64,000 nt of DNA from CAXRBC01 sp041158045 (GCA_041158045.1 JBEBCD010000057.1:1-64000), one strand, 5' to 3'; positions 1 through 8,718 are shown, numbered from the stretch's first letter. Made by a program: numbers and translations. The notes: generated by a model from the letters alone, not told the origin.

Positions 1-319
<319 letters not shown>

Positions 320-328
320 GGTGGCGTC

Positions 329-334
329 AGGCTA
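329..334 (-). promoter_or_regulatory. putative -10 element for rnpB
   Basis: On the minus strand this reads TAGCCT. A start site about seven bases downstream would fall at about 322, just ahead of the first paired strand of RNase P RNA. It lies in the short gap behind the stop codon of the ferritin-like lipoprotein gene (ends at 362). No convincing -35 element was found. Confidence 0.4.
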
Positions 335-361
335 CCCGCGCCCCGGGGCGGCGCGGCCCGA

Positions 362-1165
362 TCAGGCGCAGTCGACGAAGTCGTAGGCCAGCGAGTTGAG
401 GCTCGGCGTGTCGAGGGCGAGCGTCGTGCCCGCGCCCTCCGCGTCGCGCCCGAGCGTCACCTGCACGGTCGCGAGCGAGCCGAATGCCCCGGGCACCGCG
501 GCGAGGCGCGGCTTGCCCGTCGCCGGGTCGAGCGTCGTGCCGATCGTCTCGAGCGCGGGGCTGATCGCGCGGGCGAGCAGCGCCGCGTGGCGCGCCTCGT
601 CGCCGCCGATGCCGAGGGCGGCCGCGCGGAGCTTCGGGTCCGCGAGCGCGGTGACGACGCCCTGGTAGGTCTGCGTCGCGAGCTGCTCGAGCGCGTGGGC
701 GAGCAGCGCGACCTCCGCCGCCGGGTCGGCGGTGGCGTCGGCGGTGATGAGTCGCAGCGCCGGTCCGACGTAGGCCTCCACGAGGCGCGCGTTGGCGCAC
801 TCGAACGGCTCGGCCCCGAGGGTCTTCACGAGGCCGTTGACCGCGTCCGCGTGCCCGCGGTGGTCGTCGCGGAATCGCCGGGCGAGCGCCGCCGCCCCGG
901 CGTAGGGCCCGGTGAGCACGCCGAGCTCGAGCGCCGTGCCGTAGACGTCGATCGCCGTCCACTCGAGGGAGGCGGCGGTGCGCAGCAGCACCGCGTCGGT
1001 CACCTCGGCGGCCGGGAGCGCCGTGGTGCCCGGCGCGACGCCGAGCGACGGCACGTTGGGGCTCTCCTCGACGCCGGCCTGCGGGCCGCAGGCGGCGAGC
1101 ACGCCGCCCGCGCCGAGGCCGAGCGCGGCGAGGCGCAGAAGGTCGCGGCGGGAGAGGTCGTTCAC
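362..1165 (-). CDS. exported ferritin-like lipoprotein (Tat-type signal)
   Basis: This protein of 267 residues begins with a twin-arginine-type signal (SRRDLLRL), a hydrophobic stretch and a lipobox ending LAAC at about residue 23, so it should be exported folded and lipid-anchored outside the membrane. The rest is a helical ferritin-like (DUF4439-like) bundle with carboxylate/histidine clusters such as FRDDHRGHA and GGDEARHAALL. The function is unknown; diiron or haem binding is possible. The GTG start overlaps the stop of the upstream ferritin-like gene in a GTGA, so the two are probably coupled. It ends about 40 bases before rnpB. The family call is firm at the fold level only. Confidence 0.75.
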   Translation of the reverse strand: MNDLSRRDLLRLAALGLGAGGVLAACGPQAGVEESPNVPSLGVAPGTTALPAAEVTDAVLLRTAASLEWTAIDVYGTALELGVLTGPYAGAAALARRFRDDHRGHADAVNGLVKTLGAEPFECANARLVEAYVGPALRLITADATADPAAEVALLAHALEQLATQTYQGVVTALADPKLRAAALGIGGDEARHAALLARAISPALETIGTTLDPATGKPRLAAVPGAFGSLATVQVTLGRDAEGAGTTLALDTPSLNSLAYDFVDCA

Positions 1166-1623
1166 GGGGCGAGCGGCTCCGCCGCGCGGTCGAGTGCCGC
1201 GTCGAGGTCGTCGCCCGCCAACTCGGCGAGCACCGCGGCGTGGCGCGACTCGGTGGTGACGATGCTCGCGACGAGCGCGGCGGCGTCGGTGGACTCGAGC
1301 GATCCGACGACGGCCGTGTGCGTCGCCGCCAACACGTTCTCGAGCTCGCGCAGGGCGCCGAGCGCGGCGGCCGGGTCGGTCACCCGCGCGGCGAAGGCCT
1401 CGAGGACCGCGGCGCTGCGGGTCGAGGACGCGCCCTCGCCGTAGAGGCCGTTGAGCGCCTGGGCGTAGGCGCGGTGGTGGTCGCGCATGAGCGCGATCGC
1501 GGGACCTGCGTCGCCCCGCCCGACGGCCGAGCCGGCCGCCGCCGCGTACAGCCCGTGCGCGGCCTGCTCGGCCTCGAGCGCGAACTGGATGAGCGCGCGG
1601 TCCGCGTCGGAGAACTGCGACAC
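1162..1623 (-). CDS. ferritin-like domain protein (cytoplasmic)
   Basis: This four-helix-bundle protein of about 153 residues is a paralogue of the lipoprotein that follows it. It shows paired metal-ligand-like motifs in the usual spacing: EAEQAAHGLY near the start, MRDHHRAYAQ, ELENVLAATH and TTESRHAAVLAEL. No signal peptide is visible. I chose GTG at 1623 because a TAGATT hexamer at 1637-1632 leaves eight bases before it, the leaderless spacing seen throughout this window; a TTG at 1632 would add three residues but overlaps that hexamer. Together the two genes look like an inside/outside pair of ferritin-like proteins. The substrate is unknown. Confidence 0.75.
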   Translation of the reverse strand: MSQFSDADRALIQFALEAEQAAHGLYAAAAGSAVGRGDAGPAIALMRDHHRAYAQALNGLYGEGASSTRSAAVLEAFAARVTDPAAALGALRELENVLAATHTAVVGSLESTDAAALVASIVTTESRHAAVLAELAGDDLDAALDRAAEPLAP

Positions 1624-1680
1624 GGCGGTCAAATCTAGACGCGGCGCCGGACCGGCCCGCGTCGCGCCGGGACGCGGCGC

Positions 1681-3150
1681 CTAGACCTCGAGCGCCGAGA
1701 GCGCGGGGATCCACCCGCGCGCACGGCGCACCGCTTCGTGCCATTGTGACCTGTCGAGGCTGCGCGTCGGCTCGACGACGCGACGCGCACGTCGCGTGGA
1801 CGCGGCGTCGGCGAGGTCCGACCACGCGCCGACCGCGGTCCCGGCGAGGTACGCCGCGCCGAGCGTCGTCGCCTCGGTGACGGCCGCGGCCTCCACGGGC
1901 AGGCCCGTGGCGTCGGCGAGCGCCCCGACGAACGCGTCGTTGCGGCTCATGCCGCCGTCGACGCGCAGCGACGCCGGGGCGAGGCCCGTGTCGGCGCGCA
2001 CCGCGTCGAGCAGGTCGGCGCCGCGGTGCGCCACACCCTCGAGCACGGCGCGCACGACGTGGGCCCGCGTCGTGCCGCGCGTGAGGCCGAGCAGCGTGCC
2101 GCGCGCCCCGTAGTCCCAGTGCGGCGTGCCGATGCCGAGCAGCGCGGGCACGTACGCGACGCCGCCGGCGTCGGGCACGGACGCGGCGAGCGCATCGGTC
2201 TCCTCGGCGCTCCCCACGAGGCCGACGTCCTCGCGGAGCCACTCGACGTTGGACCCGGCCGAGATGCAGATCGCCTCGCGGGCCCACACGGTCGCGTCGC
2301 GCGACGTCGGGCCCGTCCACGCCACGAGCGGGTAGGTGCCGTGCGCGGAGCGCGCGAGCACGGCGGGCCGGTCGACGCCGGTGCAGACGTCGAGCATGCC
2401 GCCGGTGCCGAACGTGATCTTGGCATCCCCGGGCCGGACGCACCCCTGGCCGACGAGCGAGGACTGCTGGTCGCCGACGATCGCCGCGATCGGCGGTGCG
2501 CCGGGCAATGCGCGCGCCGCCGCGACCACGCCGTGGCTCGCGACGACGCGCGGCATGCAGGCGGGCGGGACCCCGAGCACGCCGAGGACGCGGGCGTCCC
2601 AGTCGGCGGCGTCGACGTCGTACGCGCCGCTCACGCAGGCGTGGCTCGGGTCGGTCACGTGGGCCTCGCCGCCGGTGAGCACGGCGACCACCCAGGAGTC
2701 GACGGTGCCGATGCGGACGTCGTCGAGCGGGACCGCGTCGGGGCCGACGCCGAGCCCGTGGCGCACGAGCCACGCGGCCTTGGTGCCCGTCTGGTTGGGC
2801 GCGAGGACGAGGCCGTGCGCTGCGCGCAGCGAGAGGCAGTCGCCGACCGTGCGCAGGTCCTGCCAGCCGATCCCCGGCCCGATCGGCGCGCCGGTGCTGC
2901 GGCGCCACGCGAGGGTGCTCGCGCGCTGTGCGGTGACGCCGACGGCGGCGACGGGTCCGGTCTCGGCGAGCACCGCCCGGCACGCGTCGAGCACGAGGCG
3001 TGCCATCGTCGCGGGGTCGAACTCGACGAGGCCCGGCGACGGCGCGGTCGGCGGGCAGGGCGCGTGGCGCAGCGCGGCGATGGCGCCGTCGTCGCGCACC
3101 ACGGCGGCTCGCAGGCCCGTCGTGCCGACGTCGACGACGAGGACGCTCAC
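1681..3150 (-). CDS. FGGY-family carbohydrate kinase (glycerol/xylulose kinase-like)
   Basis: An ATP-dependent sugar or polyol kinase of 489 residues with the two-domain FGGY fold: phosphate loop VDVGTTGLRAAVV at the N-terminus, GDQQSSLVGQG in the middle, and the C-terminal adenosine motif RVDGGMSRNDAF. It resembles glycerol kinase (compare the true glpK at 15941-17413) but is divergent at the substrate region, for example IGWQDLRT where glpK has IVWQDRRT. The GTG start overlaps the stop of the flavoenzyme gene (GTGA). Position in a glpD operon suggests a three-carbon substrate such as glycerol or dihydroxyacetone. Xylulokinase remains possible; the exact substrate cannot be read from the sequence. 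Confidence 0.82.
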   Translation of the reverse strand: MSVLVVDVGTTGLRAAVVRDDGAIAALRHAPCPPTAPSPGLVEFDPATMARLVLDACRAVLAETGPVAAVGVTAQRASTLAWRRSTGAPIGPGIGWQDLRTVGDCLSLRAAHGLVLAPNQTGTKAAWLVRHGLGVGPDAVPLDDVRIGTVDSWVVAVLTGGEAHVTDPSHACVSGAYDVDAADWDARVLGVLGVPPACMPRVVASHGVVAAARALPGAPPIAAIVGDQQSSLVGQGCVRPGDAKITFGTGGMLDVCTGVDRPAVLARSAHGTYPLVAWTGPTSRDATVWAREAICISAGSNVEWLREDVGLVGSAEETDALAASVPDAGGVAYVPALLGIGTPHWDYGARGTLLGLTRGTTRAHVVRAVLEGVAHRGADLLDAVRADTGLAPASLRVDGGMSRNDAFVGALADATGLPVEAAAVTEATTLGAAYLAGTAVGAWSDLADAASTRRARRVVEPTRSLDRSQWHEAVRRARGWIPALSALEV

Positions 3151-4622
3151 GCGTCGTCCCCGGGGATCCACTTGCCCGGGTTGAGGATCCCGTGCGGGTC
3201 GAGCGTGCGCTTGATCGCGGCGAGCGTGCCGAGCGAGGCGCCGAGCGCCTGGGGGGCCCAGCGGGCGCGGTGCAGGCCGATGCCGTGGTGGTGCGACAGC
3301 GTCGCGCCGGCGCGCAGCGCGGCGCCCTGGCCCGCCTCCCACATCGCGCCGTGCAGCGTCTCGAGCGCGCCGAGGTCGCCGAGGCCCGGGTCGCCGTGGC
3401 CGCGATCCCCGTCGCCGGGGTCGCCGACGAACGTGAAGTACGCGCAGGCGCCGTCGACGTACGAGTGCGAGACGTGCACGGTCGCGCTGCGCGCGCCCGG
3501 CACCGCCGCGATCGCGGTGCGGACCCCGTCGGCGACCGCCGCGAGTCGCGCCCACGGGGCGGCCACCTCGAGCGTGTCGATCACCCAGCCGCGGGCGGTG
3601 AGCGCGTGCAGCCCCGACACGTCGTCGCGGTGGGCGAACCAGGCGTCGACGAGCCGGGGGTCGGCCGACTCGGCGCCCTCGGCCCGTGCGCAGCGCGCCA
3701 CGACGGCGAGCGTCGCATCGACGAGCTCGGGCGCGGCCTCGTCGTGCACGAGCAGCGCGCACCAGGTGCCGTCGCCGCCGTGTGCGCGGCGCGTCTCGCG
3801 CTCGTCGTACAGCCGCAGGACCGCGGGGGTGGCGCCCGCGCGCAGCGCGGCGCGCATCGCCCCGATGCCGGCCGCGAGGGAGGGCAGCCGCCACGCCGCC
3901 CCGGCGCGCGCCGCGGGCAGCGGACGGGCGCGCAGCCAGGCGCGGGTGACGATGCCGAGCGTGCCCTCCGCGCCGACGAAGAGCGACGCGAGGTCCGGGC
4001 CGGCGGCGCTCGCGGGCTCGGGACCGAGCCGCAGCAGCGTGCCGTCGGCGAGCACCACCTCGAGGCCCGCGACGAGCGCGGCGATCGTGCCGACGCGCGT
4101 CGAGTACTGGCCCGCGCCGCGCGCGCCGATCCAGCCGCCGACGGTCGAGAGGGAGAAGGACTGCGGGTGGTGGCCGACGACGAGTCCGTGCGGGGCGACG
4201 GCGTCCTCGAGCTCCGGGCCCATCGTGCCGGCGAGCACCTCGACGAGTCCCGACTCGGCGTCGACGCCGACCACGCCGCGCAGCGCGCGCGTCGAGAGCA
4301 CGACGCCGCCCCGGGCGGGGATCGCCGCGCCGAGCACCCCCGAGCGCCCGCCCGCCACGGTGAGCGGCACGCGGTGCGCGTGGCAGAGGCGCGCGACGGC
4401 GCGGACCTCCTCGGTCGACGCGGGCTCCGCCACCGCGGCGGGTCGACGCGCCGTCATGCCGCGGTGCGCCCACGCGAGGGCGAGCGGCCACCAGTCGCGC
4501 GAGTGCGCGTCGAGCAGCGCGTCGTCGACGTGCGTCGTGCACGCGGCGCGCAGCGCGTCGAGGAGCGCGGCGGGGACCTCGCGGCTCGGGCCGGCGAGCC
4601 GCTCAGGCCGCGCGGACGTCAC
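3147..4622 (-). CDS. FAD-binding oxidase, alkyl-dihydroxyacetonephosphate synthase-like
   Basis: A flavoprotein of 491 residues of the PCMH/vanillyl-alcohol-oxidase superfamily. The FAD domain shows VAGGRSGVLGA and STVGGWIGARGAGQYS, followed by GAEGTLGIVTRAWL; the C-terminal catalytic cap carries SHHHGIG and the ending LDPHGILNPGKW. The HHH triplet and the GGW..R..G motif are hallmarks of alkyl-DHAP synthase, which swaps the acyl chain of acyl-DHAP for a fatty alcohol to make an ether bond; glycolate-oxidase-type relatives have looser matches. It overlaps glpD by 20 bases (GTG start inside the glpD end) and overlaps the kinase gene downstream. An ether-lipid role is an inference from motifs and from glpD supplying DHAP; a plain 2-hydroxyacid oxidase is the alternative. 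Confidence 0.72.
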   Translation of the reverse strand: MTSARPERLAGPSREVPAALLDALRAACTTHVDDALLDAHSRDWWPLALAWAHRGMTARRPAAVAEPASTEEVRAVARLCHAHRVPLTVAGGRSGVLGAAIPARGGVVLSTRALRGVVGVDAESGLVEVLAGTMGPELEDAVAPHGLVVGHHPQSFSLSTVGGWIGARGAGQYSTRVGTIAALVAGLEVVLADGTLLRLGPEPASAAGPDLASLFVGAEGTLGIVTRAWLRARPLPAARAGAAWRLPSLAAGIGAMRAALRAGATPAVLRLYDERETRRAHGGDGTWCALLVHDEAAPELVDATLAVVARCARAEGAESADPRLVDAWFAHRDDVSGLHALTARGWVIDTLEVAAPWARLAAVADGVRTAIAAVPGARSATVHVSHSYVDGACAYFTFVGDPGDGDRGHGDPGLGDLGALETLHGAMWEAGQGAALRAGATLSHHHGIGLHRARWAPQALGASLGTLAAIKRTLDPHGILNPGKWIPGDDA

Positions 4623-6216
4623 CGGCGCGCTCCTCGGCCTCGCAGGACGCGCGGTAGGCGGCGACCTCGCGGGCGACGGCGGCGTCGTCCCATCCGAGGA
4701 GTGGCGCGACGAGGCGCGCGACGGACTCGGCGTGGGCGACGCTCGCGCGGCGGTCCACGAGGCGCGCGCGGGTGCGGCGGCTCAGCACGTCGTCGAGCGT
4801 GCGCGCCCACTCGTGCGTCACGGCGTAGACCGCCTCGGCCGCGCGGTAGGGGAGCCCGGGCACGAGTGGCGCGCCGAGGCGCGGGTCGGCGGCGACGAGC
4901 GCGTCGAGGTCCGCCGCCCGCCCGCCGCCCTCGAGCACGAGCCGTCGCGTGGCGCAGCGGCGGCGCACGCCGAGGCGCCGGCACGCGAGGTCGACCGCGT
5001 CCTCGGCCATGCGCCGGTAGGTCGTGAGCTTGCCGCCCGTGATCGTGACGACGCCCGAGGCGGACTCGACGAGGCGGTGGCGTCGCGAGAGGTCGGCGGT
5101 GCGGCCCGTCGCCGGCGCGTCGCCGTCGCGCACGAGCGGGCGCAGCCCCGACCAGACGCCGGTGACGTGCCGGCGCTCCACGCGCGTGGTGATCGCCGCG
5201 TTGAGCGCGCGGAGCACGTAGTCGACGTCGTCACCGTCGCACGGCGGGTCCTCGCGGGGCCCGGCGTACGGCGTGTCCGTCGTGCCGACGTACGTCGAGT
5301 GCCAGGTGCCGTCACCGCGGCGCAGCCACGGCACGACGAAGAGGCTGCGGCGGTCCCCGGGCACCGGGATCACGACGGCCACCTCGTTGCGCACGAGCTC
5401 CCACGGCACGGTGAGGTGCACGCCCTTGGCGGGCGTGACCGTCGCGGAGGGCCGCCCCGAGTCCTGCGCGAGCACGTCGTCGACCCACACGCCCGTGGCG
5501 TTGACCACGACGCGGGCCCGCACGGCGATCTCCCGGCCGCCGTCGGTGCGCACGGTGGCGCCCGCGGCCCGGCCCGCGGCGTCCTTGGCGATGCCGACGA
5601 CCGCGGCGCGCGTGCAGATCGCTGCGCCGTGGCGCGCCGCGGTGCGCGCGAGGTCGACGCAGAGCCGGGCGTCGTCGGCGGTGGCGTCGTAGTAGAGGTA
5701 CGCCGAGGCGAGCCGGTCGGCGGGCATCGTCGGGAGCAGCCCGAGCGCGGCGCGGGCGCGCAGGCGCCGGTGGAACCGCCCGATCCGCCACCCACCGGTG
5801 AGGTCGTACATCCAGAGGGCGGTGCCGAGGGCGCGCGCGATGCGCCGCGAGACGACGCCGTCGCGCCGCAGCACGGGGATCATGAAGGGGATCATCTCGA
5901 CGAGGTGCGGGGCGTTGTGCTGGAGGCGGCGGCGCTCGTGGAGCGCCTCGTAGACGAGGCCGATCTCGCCCTGCTGCAGGTACCGCAGGCCACCGTGGAC
6001 GAGCTTGGAGCTCTTGGACGAGGTGCCGGTCGCGAGGTCGTCGCGCTCGACGAGCGCCGTGCGCAGCCCGCGGCTCGCGGCGTCGACCGCGACCCCGAGG
6101 CCGGTCACCCCGCCGCCGACGACGAGCACGTCCCACTCCTCGGCGCCGAGTCGCGCGAGCGCGACGTCGCGGGAGGCGGCCGCGCCCTCCGGCGCGGCGC
6201 GGGTGGGGCTCGGCAT
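4603..6216 (-). CDS. glpD: glycerol-3-phosphate dehydrogenase, FAD-dependent
   Basis: This membrane-associated respiratory dehydrogenase oxidises glycerol-3-phosphate to dihydroxyacetone phosphate and passes electrons to quinone. The 537-residue protein has the FAD-binding VVGGGVTGLGVAVDAASRG at about 30-48, the GlpD signature TGTSSKSSKLVHGGLRYL at about 62-79, the central THSTYVGTTDTPY-like stretch, ITGGKLTTYRRMAEDA, and the C-terminal DAO_C domain. Length is normal. It heads an operon with the alkyl-DHAP-synthase-like enzyme and the FGGY kinase. The ATG at 6216 lies six bases after a TAATCT hexamer, so the transcript is probably leaderless. It is divergent from the Fur-family gene. Confidence 0.93.
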   Translation of the reverse strand: MPSPTRAAPEGAAASRDVALARLGAEEWDVLVVGGGVTGLGVAVDAASRGLRTALVERDDLATGTSSKSSKLVHGGLRYLQQGEIGLVYEALHERRRLQHNAPHLVEMIPFMIPVLRRDGVVSRRIARALGTALWMYDLTGGWRIGRFHRRLRARAALGLLPTMPADRLASAYLYYDATADDARLCVDLARTAARHGAAICTRAAVVGIAKDAAGRAAGATVRTDGGREIAVRARVVVNATGVWVDDVLAQDSGRPSATVTPAKGVHLTVPWELVRNEVAVVIPVPGDRRSLFVVPWLRRGDGTWHSTYVGTTDTPYAGPREDPPCDGDDVDYVLRALNAAITTRVERRHVTGVWSGLRPLVRDGDAPATGRTADLSRRHRLVESASGVVTITGGKLTTYRRMAEDAVDLACRRLGVRRRCATRRLVLEGGGRAADLDALVAADPRLGAPLVPGLPYRAAEAVYAVTHEWARTLDDVLSRRTRARLVDRRASVAHAESVARLVAPLLGWDDAAVAREVAAYRASCEAEERAGDVRAA

Positions 6217-6222
6217 CGCCCG

Positions 6223-6228
6223 AGATTA
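6223..6228 (-). promoter_or_regulatory. putative -10 element for the glpD operon
   Basis: The minus strand reads TAATCT, six bases before the glpD ATG. This leaves no space for a ribosome binding site, so a leaderless transcript is likely. A clear -35 element is not visible. Confidence 0.45.
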
Positions 6229-6275
6229 CGGCCCCGTCCGCGGCGCGGCCCCGCGGACCCCGGGGGCGCGGTGCG

Positions 6276-6307
6276 ACGCACGTCACGCGAATCTTCACGA
6301 CGTGCGT
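6276..6307. promoter_or_regulatory. inverted repeat in the glpD/fur divergent region, possible operator
   Basis: Perfect 9-base arms, ACGCACGTC at 6276-6284 and GACGTGCGT at 6299-6307, are separated by 14 bases. The repeat lies between two divergent genes, 12 bases upstream of the putative -35 element of the Fur-family gene. It could be the binding site of the Fur-family protein itself or of a regulator of the glycerol genes. It does not match the AT-rich Fur or PerR box of low-GC bacteria, so which protein binds is unknown. Confidence 0.45.
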
Positions 6308-6318
6308 ATCCGCACGGT

Positions 6319-6348
6319 TTGCGAACGAGCGCCGCCGCCGCCTACGGT
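6319..6348 (+). promoter_or_regulatory. putative promoter of the Fur-family gene (leaderless)
   Basis: TTGCGA at 6319-6324 and TACGGT at 6343-6348 are separated by 18 bases, and the GTG start lies eight bases after the -10 hexamer. The stretch GGTTTGCG and the bases TCTCGCCCC before the start codon are shared with the whiB promoter at 9859-9888. Confidence 0.5.
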
Positions 6349-6356
6349 CTCGCCCC

Positions 6357-6806
6357 GTGAAGTCGCCCGCCGAGCTCATCGACGCCTACCGCAGCGAGGG
6401 CCGCAAGATCACCCCGCAGCGCACGCTGCTCTTCGGCCTCATGCACGGCAACACGACGCACCCCACCGCGGACGCGCTCCACGAGGCGGCGTCCCGCGCG
6501 ATGCCCGGCATCTCGCTGCGCACGGTGTACCAGACCCTCGGCGAGCTCGCCGAGATGGGGGAGATCCGCCTCATCAACTGCGACGGGGGCGCCACCCGCT
6601 TCGACCCCAACGTCGCGGACCACCACCACGTGGTCTGCTCGCGCTGCGGCGCGATCGGGGACGTCGAGGTGCGCGGCGCCGCGGCGCTGCGGCCGGTCGG
6701 CGCCCGCGGCTTCGCCGTCGACGAGGTCGGCGTCGTCTTCCACGGCACGTGCGCGACCTGCAGGGGCGCGCGCAAGGGATCTCCTGCACCGCAGGCGAAC
6801 AGGTGA
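6357..6806 (+). CDS. Fur-family metal-dependent regulator (Fur/PerR type)
   Basis: A 149-residue metal- or peroxide-sensing repressor. The N-terminal winged helix includes KITPQRTLLFGLM and the recognition helix SLRTVYQTLGELAEMGE; the C-terminal dimer domain has the metal cluster DHHHVVCSRCG and a second CATC pair, giving the two CxxC structural zinc sites. It stands directly ahead of rubrerythrin, an Fe-S protein, DUF3501 and Dps, so peroxide or iron control of that block is likely. Whether it senses iron (Fur) or peroxide (PerR) cannot be decided by eye. The GTG start is fixed by the -10 hexamer eight bases upstream. Confidence 0.9.
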   Translation: MKSPAELIDAYRSEGRKITPQRTLLFGLMHGNTTHPTADALHEAASRAMPGISLRTVYQTLGELAEMGEIRLINCDGGATRFDPNVADHHHVVCSRCGAIGDVEVRGAAALRPVGARGFAVDEVGVVFHGTCATCRGARKGSPAPQANR

Positions 6807-6877
6807 CCGCGTCGCGGCTCACCGAAGAGCAAGCAATAGCAACACAGCACCCATCCACCCACACGAAAGAGAGCATC

Positions 6878-7294
6878 ATGGCCACGCTTCACGGCACCAA
6901 GACCCATGAGAACCTCAAGGAGGCGTTCGCTGGCGAGAGCCAGGCCAACCGGCGCTACCTGTGGTTCGCCCAGAAGGCCGACGTCGAGGGATACCCCGAC
7001 GCGGCCGCGCTGTTCCGTTCCGTCGCCGAAGGCGAGACGGGCCACGCGCACGGTCACCTCGAGTACCTCGCCGAGGTCGGCGACCCGGCGACGGGCGAGC
7101 CGATCGGCGACACCGCCGACAACCTGAAGGCCTCCGTGGCCGGTGAGACCTACGAGTACACGCAGATGTACCCGGGGTTCGCGAAGACCGCCCGCGAGGA
7201 GGGCTTCGCCGAGATCGCCGACTGGTTCGAGACCCTCGCCCGCGCGGAGAAGAGCCACGCGGGACGGTTCGGCGAGGGCCTGAAGTCCCTCTGA
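6878..7294 (+). CDS. rubrerythrin-family diiron protein without rubredoxin domain
   Basis: A 138-residue erythrin that likely reduces hydrogen peroxide at a diiron centre in the cytoplasm. It shows the expected ligand motifs [35 protein letters not shown] and [11 protein letters not shown]. Classical rubrerythrin adds a C-terminal rubredoxin domain with two CxxC pairs; here the chain stops after the helical bundle and has no cysteines, so electrons must come from another protein. The Fe-S protein encoded next is an obvious candidate. The ATG is preceded by a purine-rich GAAAGAGAG; the roughly 70-base leader is unusually AT-rich for this window. Two strong hairpins follow the gene. Confidence 0.9.
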   Translation: MATLHGTKTHENLKEAFAGESQANRRYLWFAQKADVEGYPDAAALFRSVAEGETGHAHGHLEYLAEVGDPATGEPIGDTADNLKASVAGETYEYTQMYPGFAKTAREEGFAEIADWFETLARAEKSHAGRFGEGLKSL

Positions 7295-7299
7295 GACGA

Positions 7300-7366
7300 G
7301 CGGCCCGCACCCGCGGGCCGCGACCAGCCACGCGGCCGGGTCGGTGAGATGCACCGGCCCGGCCGC
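7300..7366 (+). terminator. tandem GC-rich hairpins between rubrerythrin and Fe-S genes
   Basis: The first hairpin has perfect 9-base arms (GCGGCCCGC 7300-7308 and GCGGGCCGC 7313-7321) around a 4-base loop. The second has 15-base arms (7332-7346 and 7352-7366) with one G-U-type mismatch and a 5-base loop. Neither is followed by a T-tract, so they may act as a partial terminator or as an mRNA-stabilising element that sets rubrerythrin expression above the downstream genes. Confidence 0.55.
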
Positions 7367-7410
7367 GCGGCGCGTCCACCCACGACCACCCCCGGAAACG
7401 CGAGCAGACG

Positions 7411-8718
7411 ATGACCATCACCTACGACCCGCACCACCCCAAGTACCTCGACGAGGCGGACACGCGCGCCGAGCTCACGCGGGTCTACGACCTGTGCCAC
7501 GGGTGCCGCCTGTGCTTCAAGTTCTGTCCGTCGTTCCCCACCCTCTTCGACTACATCGACCGTCACGACGACCAGGACGCGGGCAAGATGACGCCCGCGC
7601 AGCAGGACCACGTCGTCGACGAGTGCTTCCAGTGCAAGCTCTGCTACATCAACTGCCCGTACACCCCGGGACAGCACGAGTGGGCGCTCGACTTCCCGCG
7701 CCTCATGCTCCGCGCCGACGCCATGCGCCGCGCCAACGGCCACGTCTCCCTGCGCAGCAAGGTGACGACATCCATGCTCGGCCACACCGACGCGCTCGGC
7801 AAGGTCGCGACCAAGGCCTCGGGCCTCGCCAACGCCGTGATGGGTGCGGCGCGCGGCTCGCTCGTGCGCAAGGCCGTCGAGCTCACCGCGGGCGTCTCGA
7901 GCGTGCGGCTGCTGCCCGCCTTCGCGCGGCAGCGATTCTCCACCTGGTTCGCCCGGCGGCCCCGCGTGCGCATCGAGAAGCGCCAGGGGCGCGTCACCGT
8001 GTTCCCCACCTGCCTCGTCGAGTACCAGGAGCCGGCGATCGGGCGCGACCTCGTGAAGGTCTACGAGCACAACGGCATCGAGTGCGAGCTGTCGGGTGCG
8101 GGTTGCTGCGGTGCGCCGTACCTGCACTCGGGGGACCGCGAGAAGTTCATCGAGGTGGCCAAGGACAACGTCGCGCGCCTCGCCGAGGAGGTGCGCCGCG
8201 GCACCGACGTCGTCGTGCCGCAGCCGACCTGCGGCTACGTGCTGAAGAAGGACTACCTCGACTACGTCGGCGGGCCGGACGCCCAGCTGGTGGCCGAGCA
8301 CACGTACGACGCCGCGGAGTACCTCATGAAGGTGCACAAGACCGAGGGCCAGGCGCTCGACACCGAGTTCGCCGGCAAGGTGCCGGAGTCGATCACCTAC
8401 CACACGCCGTGCCACCTGCGCGCGCAGAACATCGGGCTGAAGAGCCGCGACCTCATGAAGCTCACGGGCGCCAAGATCAAGCTCGTCCAGCAGTGCTCCG
8501 GCATCGATGGCATGTGGGGACTGCGCGCGGAGAACGCGGAGCTCTCGCTCCCCATCGCCGAGAAGCTCGGCAAGATGGTCCGCGACGCCGGCTCGGAGGT
8601 CGTCGCCGGCGACTGCCACCTCGCGAACACCGCGATCAACGAACAGACCGGCTCGGCGCCGCTGCACCCCCTGCAGGTCATGGCCCGCGCCTACGGCATC
8701 CAGGAGGAGGCACCGTGA
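7411..8718 (+). CDS. Fe-S oxidoreductase with CCG domains (GlpC/HdrB-like)
   Basis: A 435-residue electron-transfer protein. The N-terminus has two 4Fe-4S ferredoxin-type motifs, [12 protein letters not shown] and [12 protein letters not shown], at about residues 29-85. Two cysteine-rich CCG-type domains follow, with [14 protein letters not shown] near 230 and TPCHLRAQ ... [11 protein letters not shown] near 330-370, as in the C subunit of anaerobic glycerol-3-phosphate dehydrogenase and heterodisulfide reductase B. It sits between rubrerythrin and DUF3501 and overlaps the latter by a GTGA. I infer it passes electrons to the rubredoxin-less rubrerythrin. The redox partner on the donor side is unknown. 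Confidence 0.85.
   Translation: MTITYDPHHPKYLDEADTRAELTRVYDLCHGCRLCFKFCPSFPTLFDYIDRHDDQDAGKMTPAQQDHVVDECFQCKLCYINCPYTPGQHEWALDFPRLMLRADAMRRANGHVSLRSKVTTSMLGHTDALGKVATKASGLANAVMGAARGSLVRKAVELTAGVSSVRLLPAFARQRFSTWFARRPRVRIEKRQGRVTVFPTCLVEYQEPAIGRDLVKVYEHNGIECELSGAGCCGAPYLHSGDREKFIEVAKDNVARLAEEVRRGTDVVVPQPTCGYVLKKDYLDYVGGPDAQLVAEHTYDAAEYLMKVHKTEGQALDTEFAGKVPESITYHTPCHLRAQNIGLKSRDLMKLTGAKIKLVQQCSGIDGMWGLRAENAELSLPIAEKLGKMVRDAGSEVVAGDCHLANTAINEQTGSAPLHPLQVMARAYGIQEEAP

Noticed and set aside
2026..6360. A 1444-codon open frame on the plus strand across the kinase, flavoenzyme and glpD genes.
   Set aside because: Composition is that of an antisense shadow; the minus-strand genes have complete motifs and overlapping start/stop signals.
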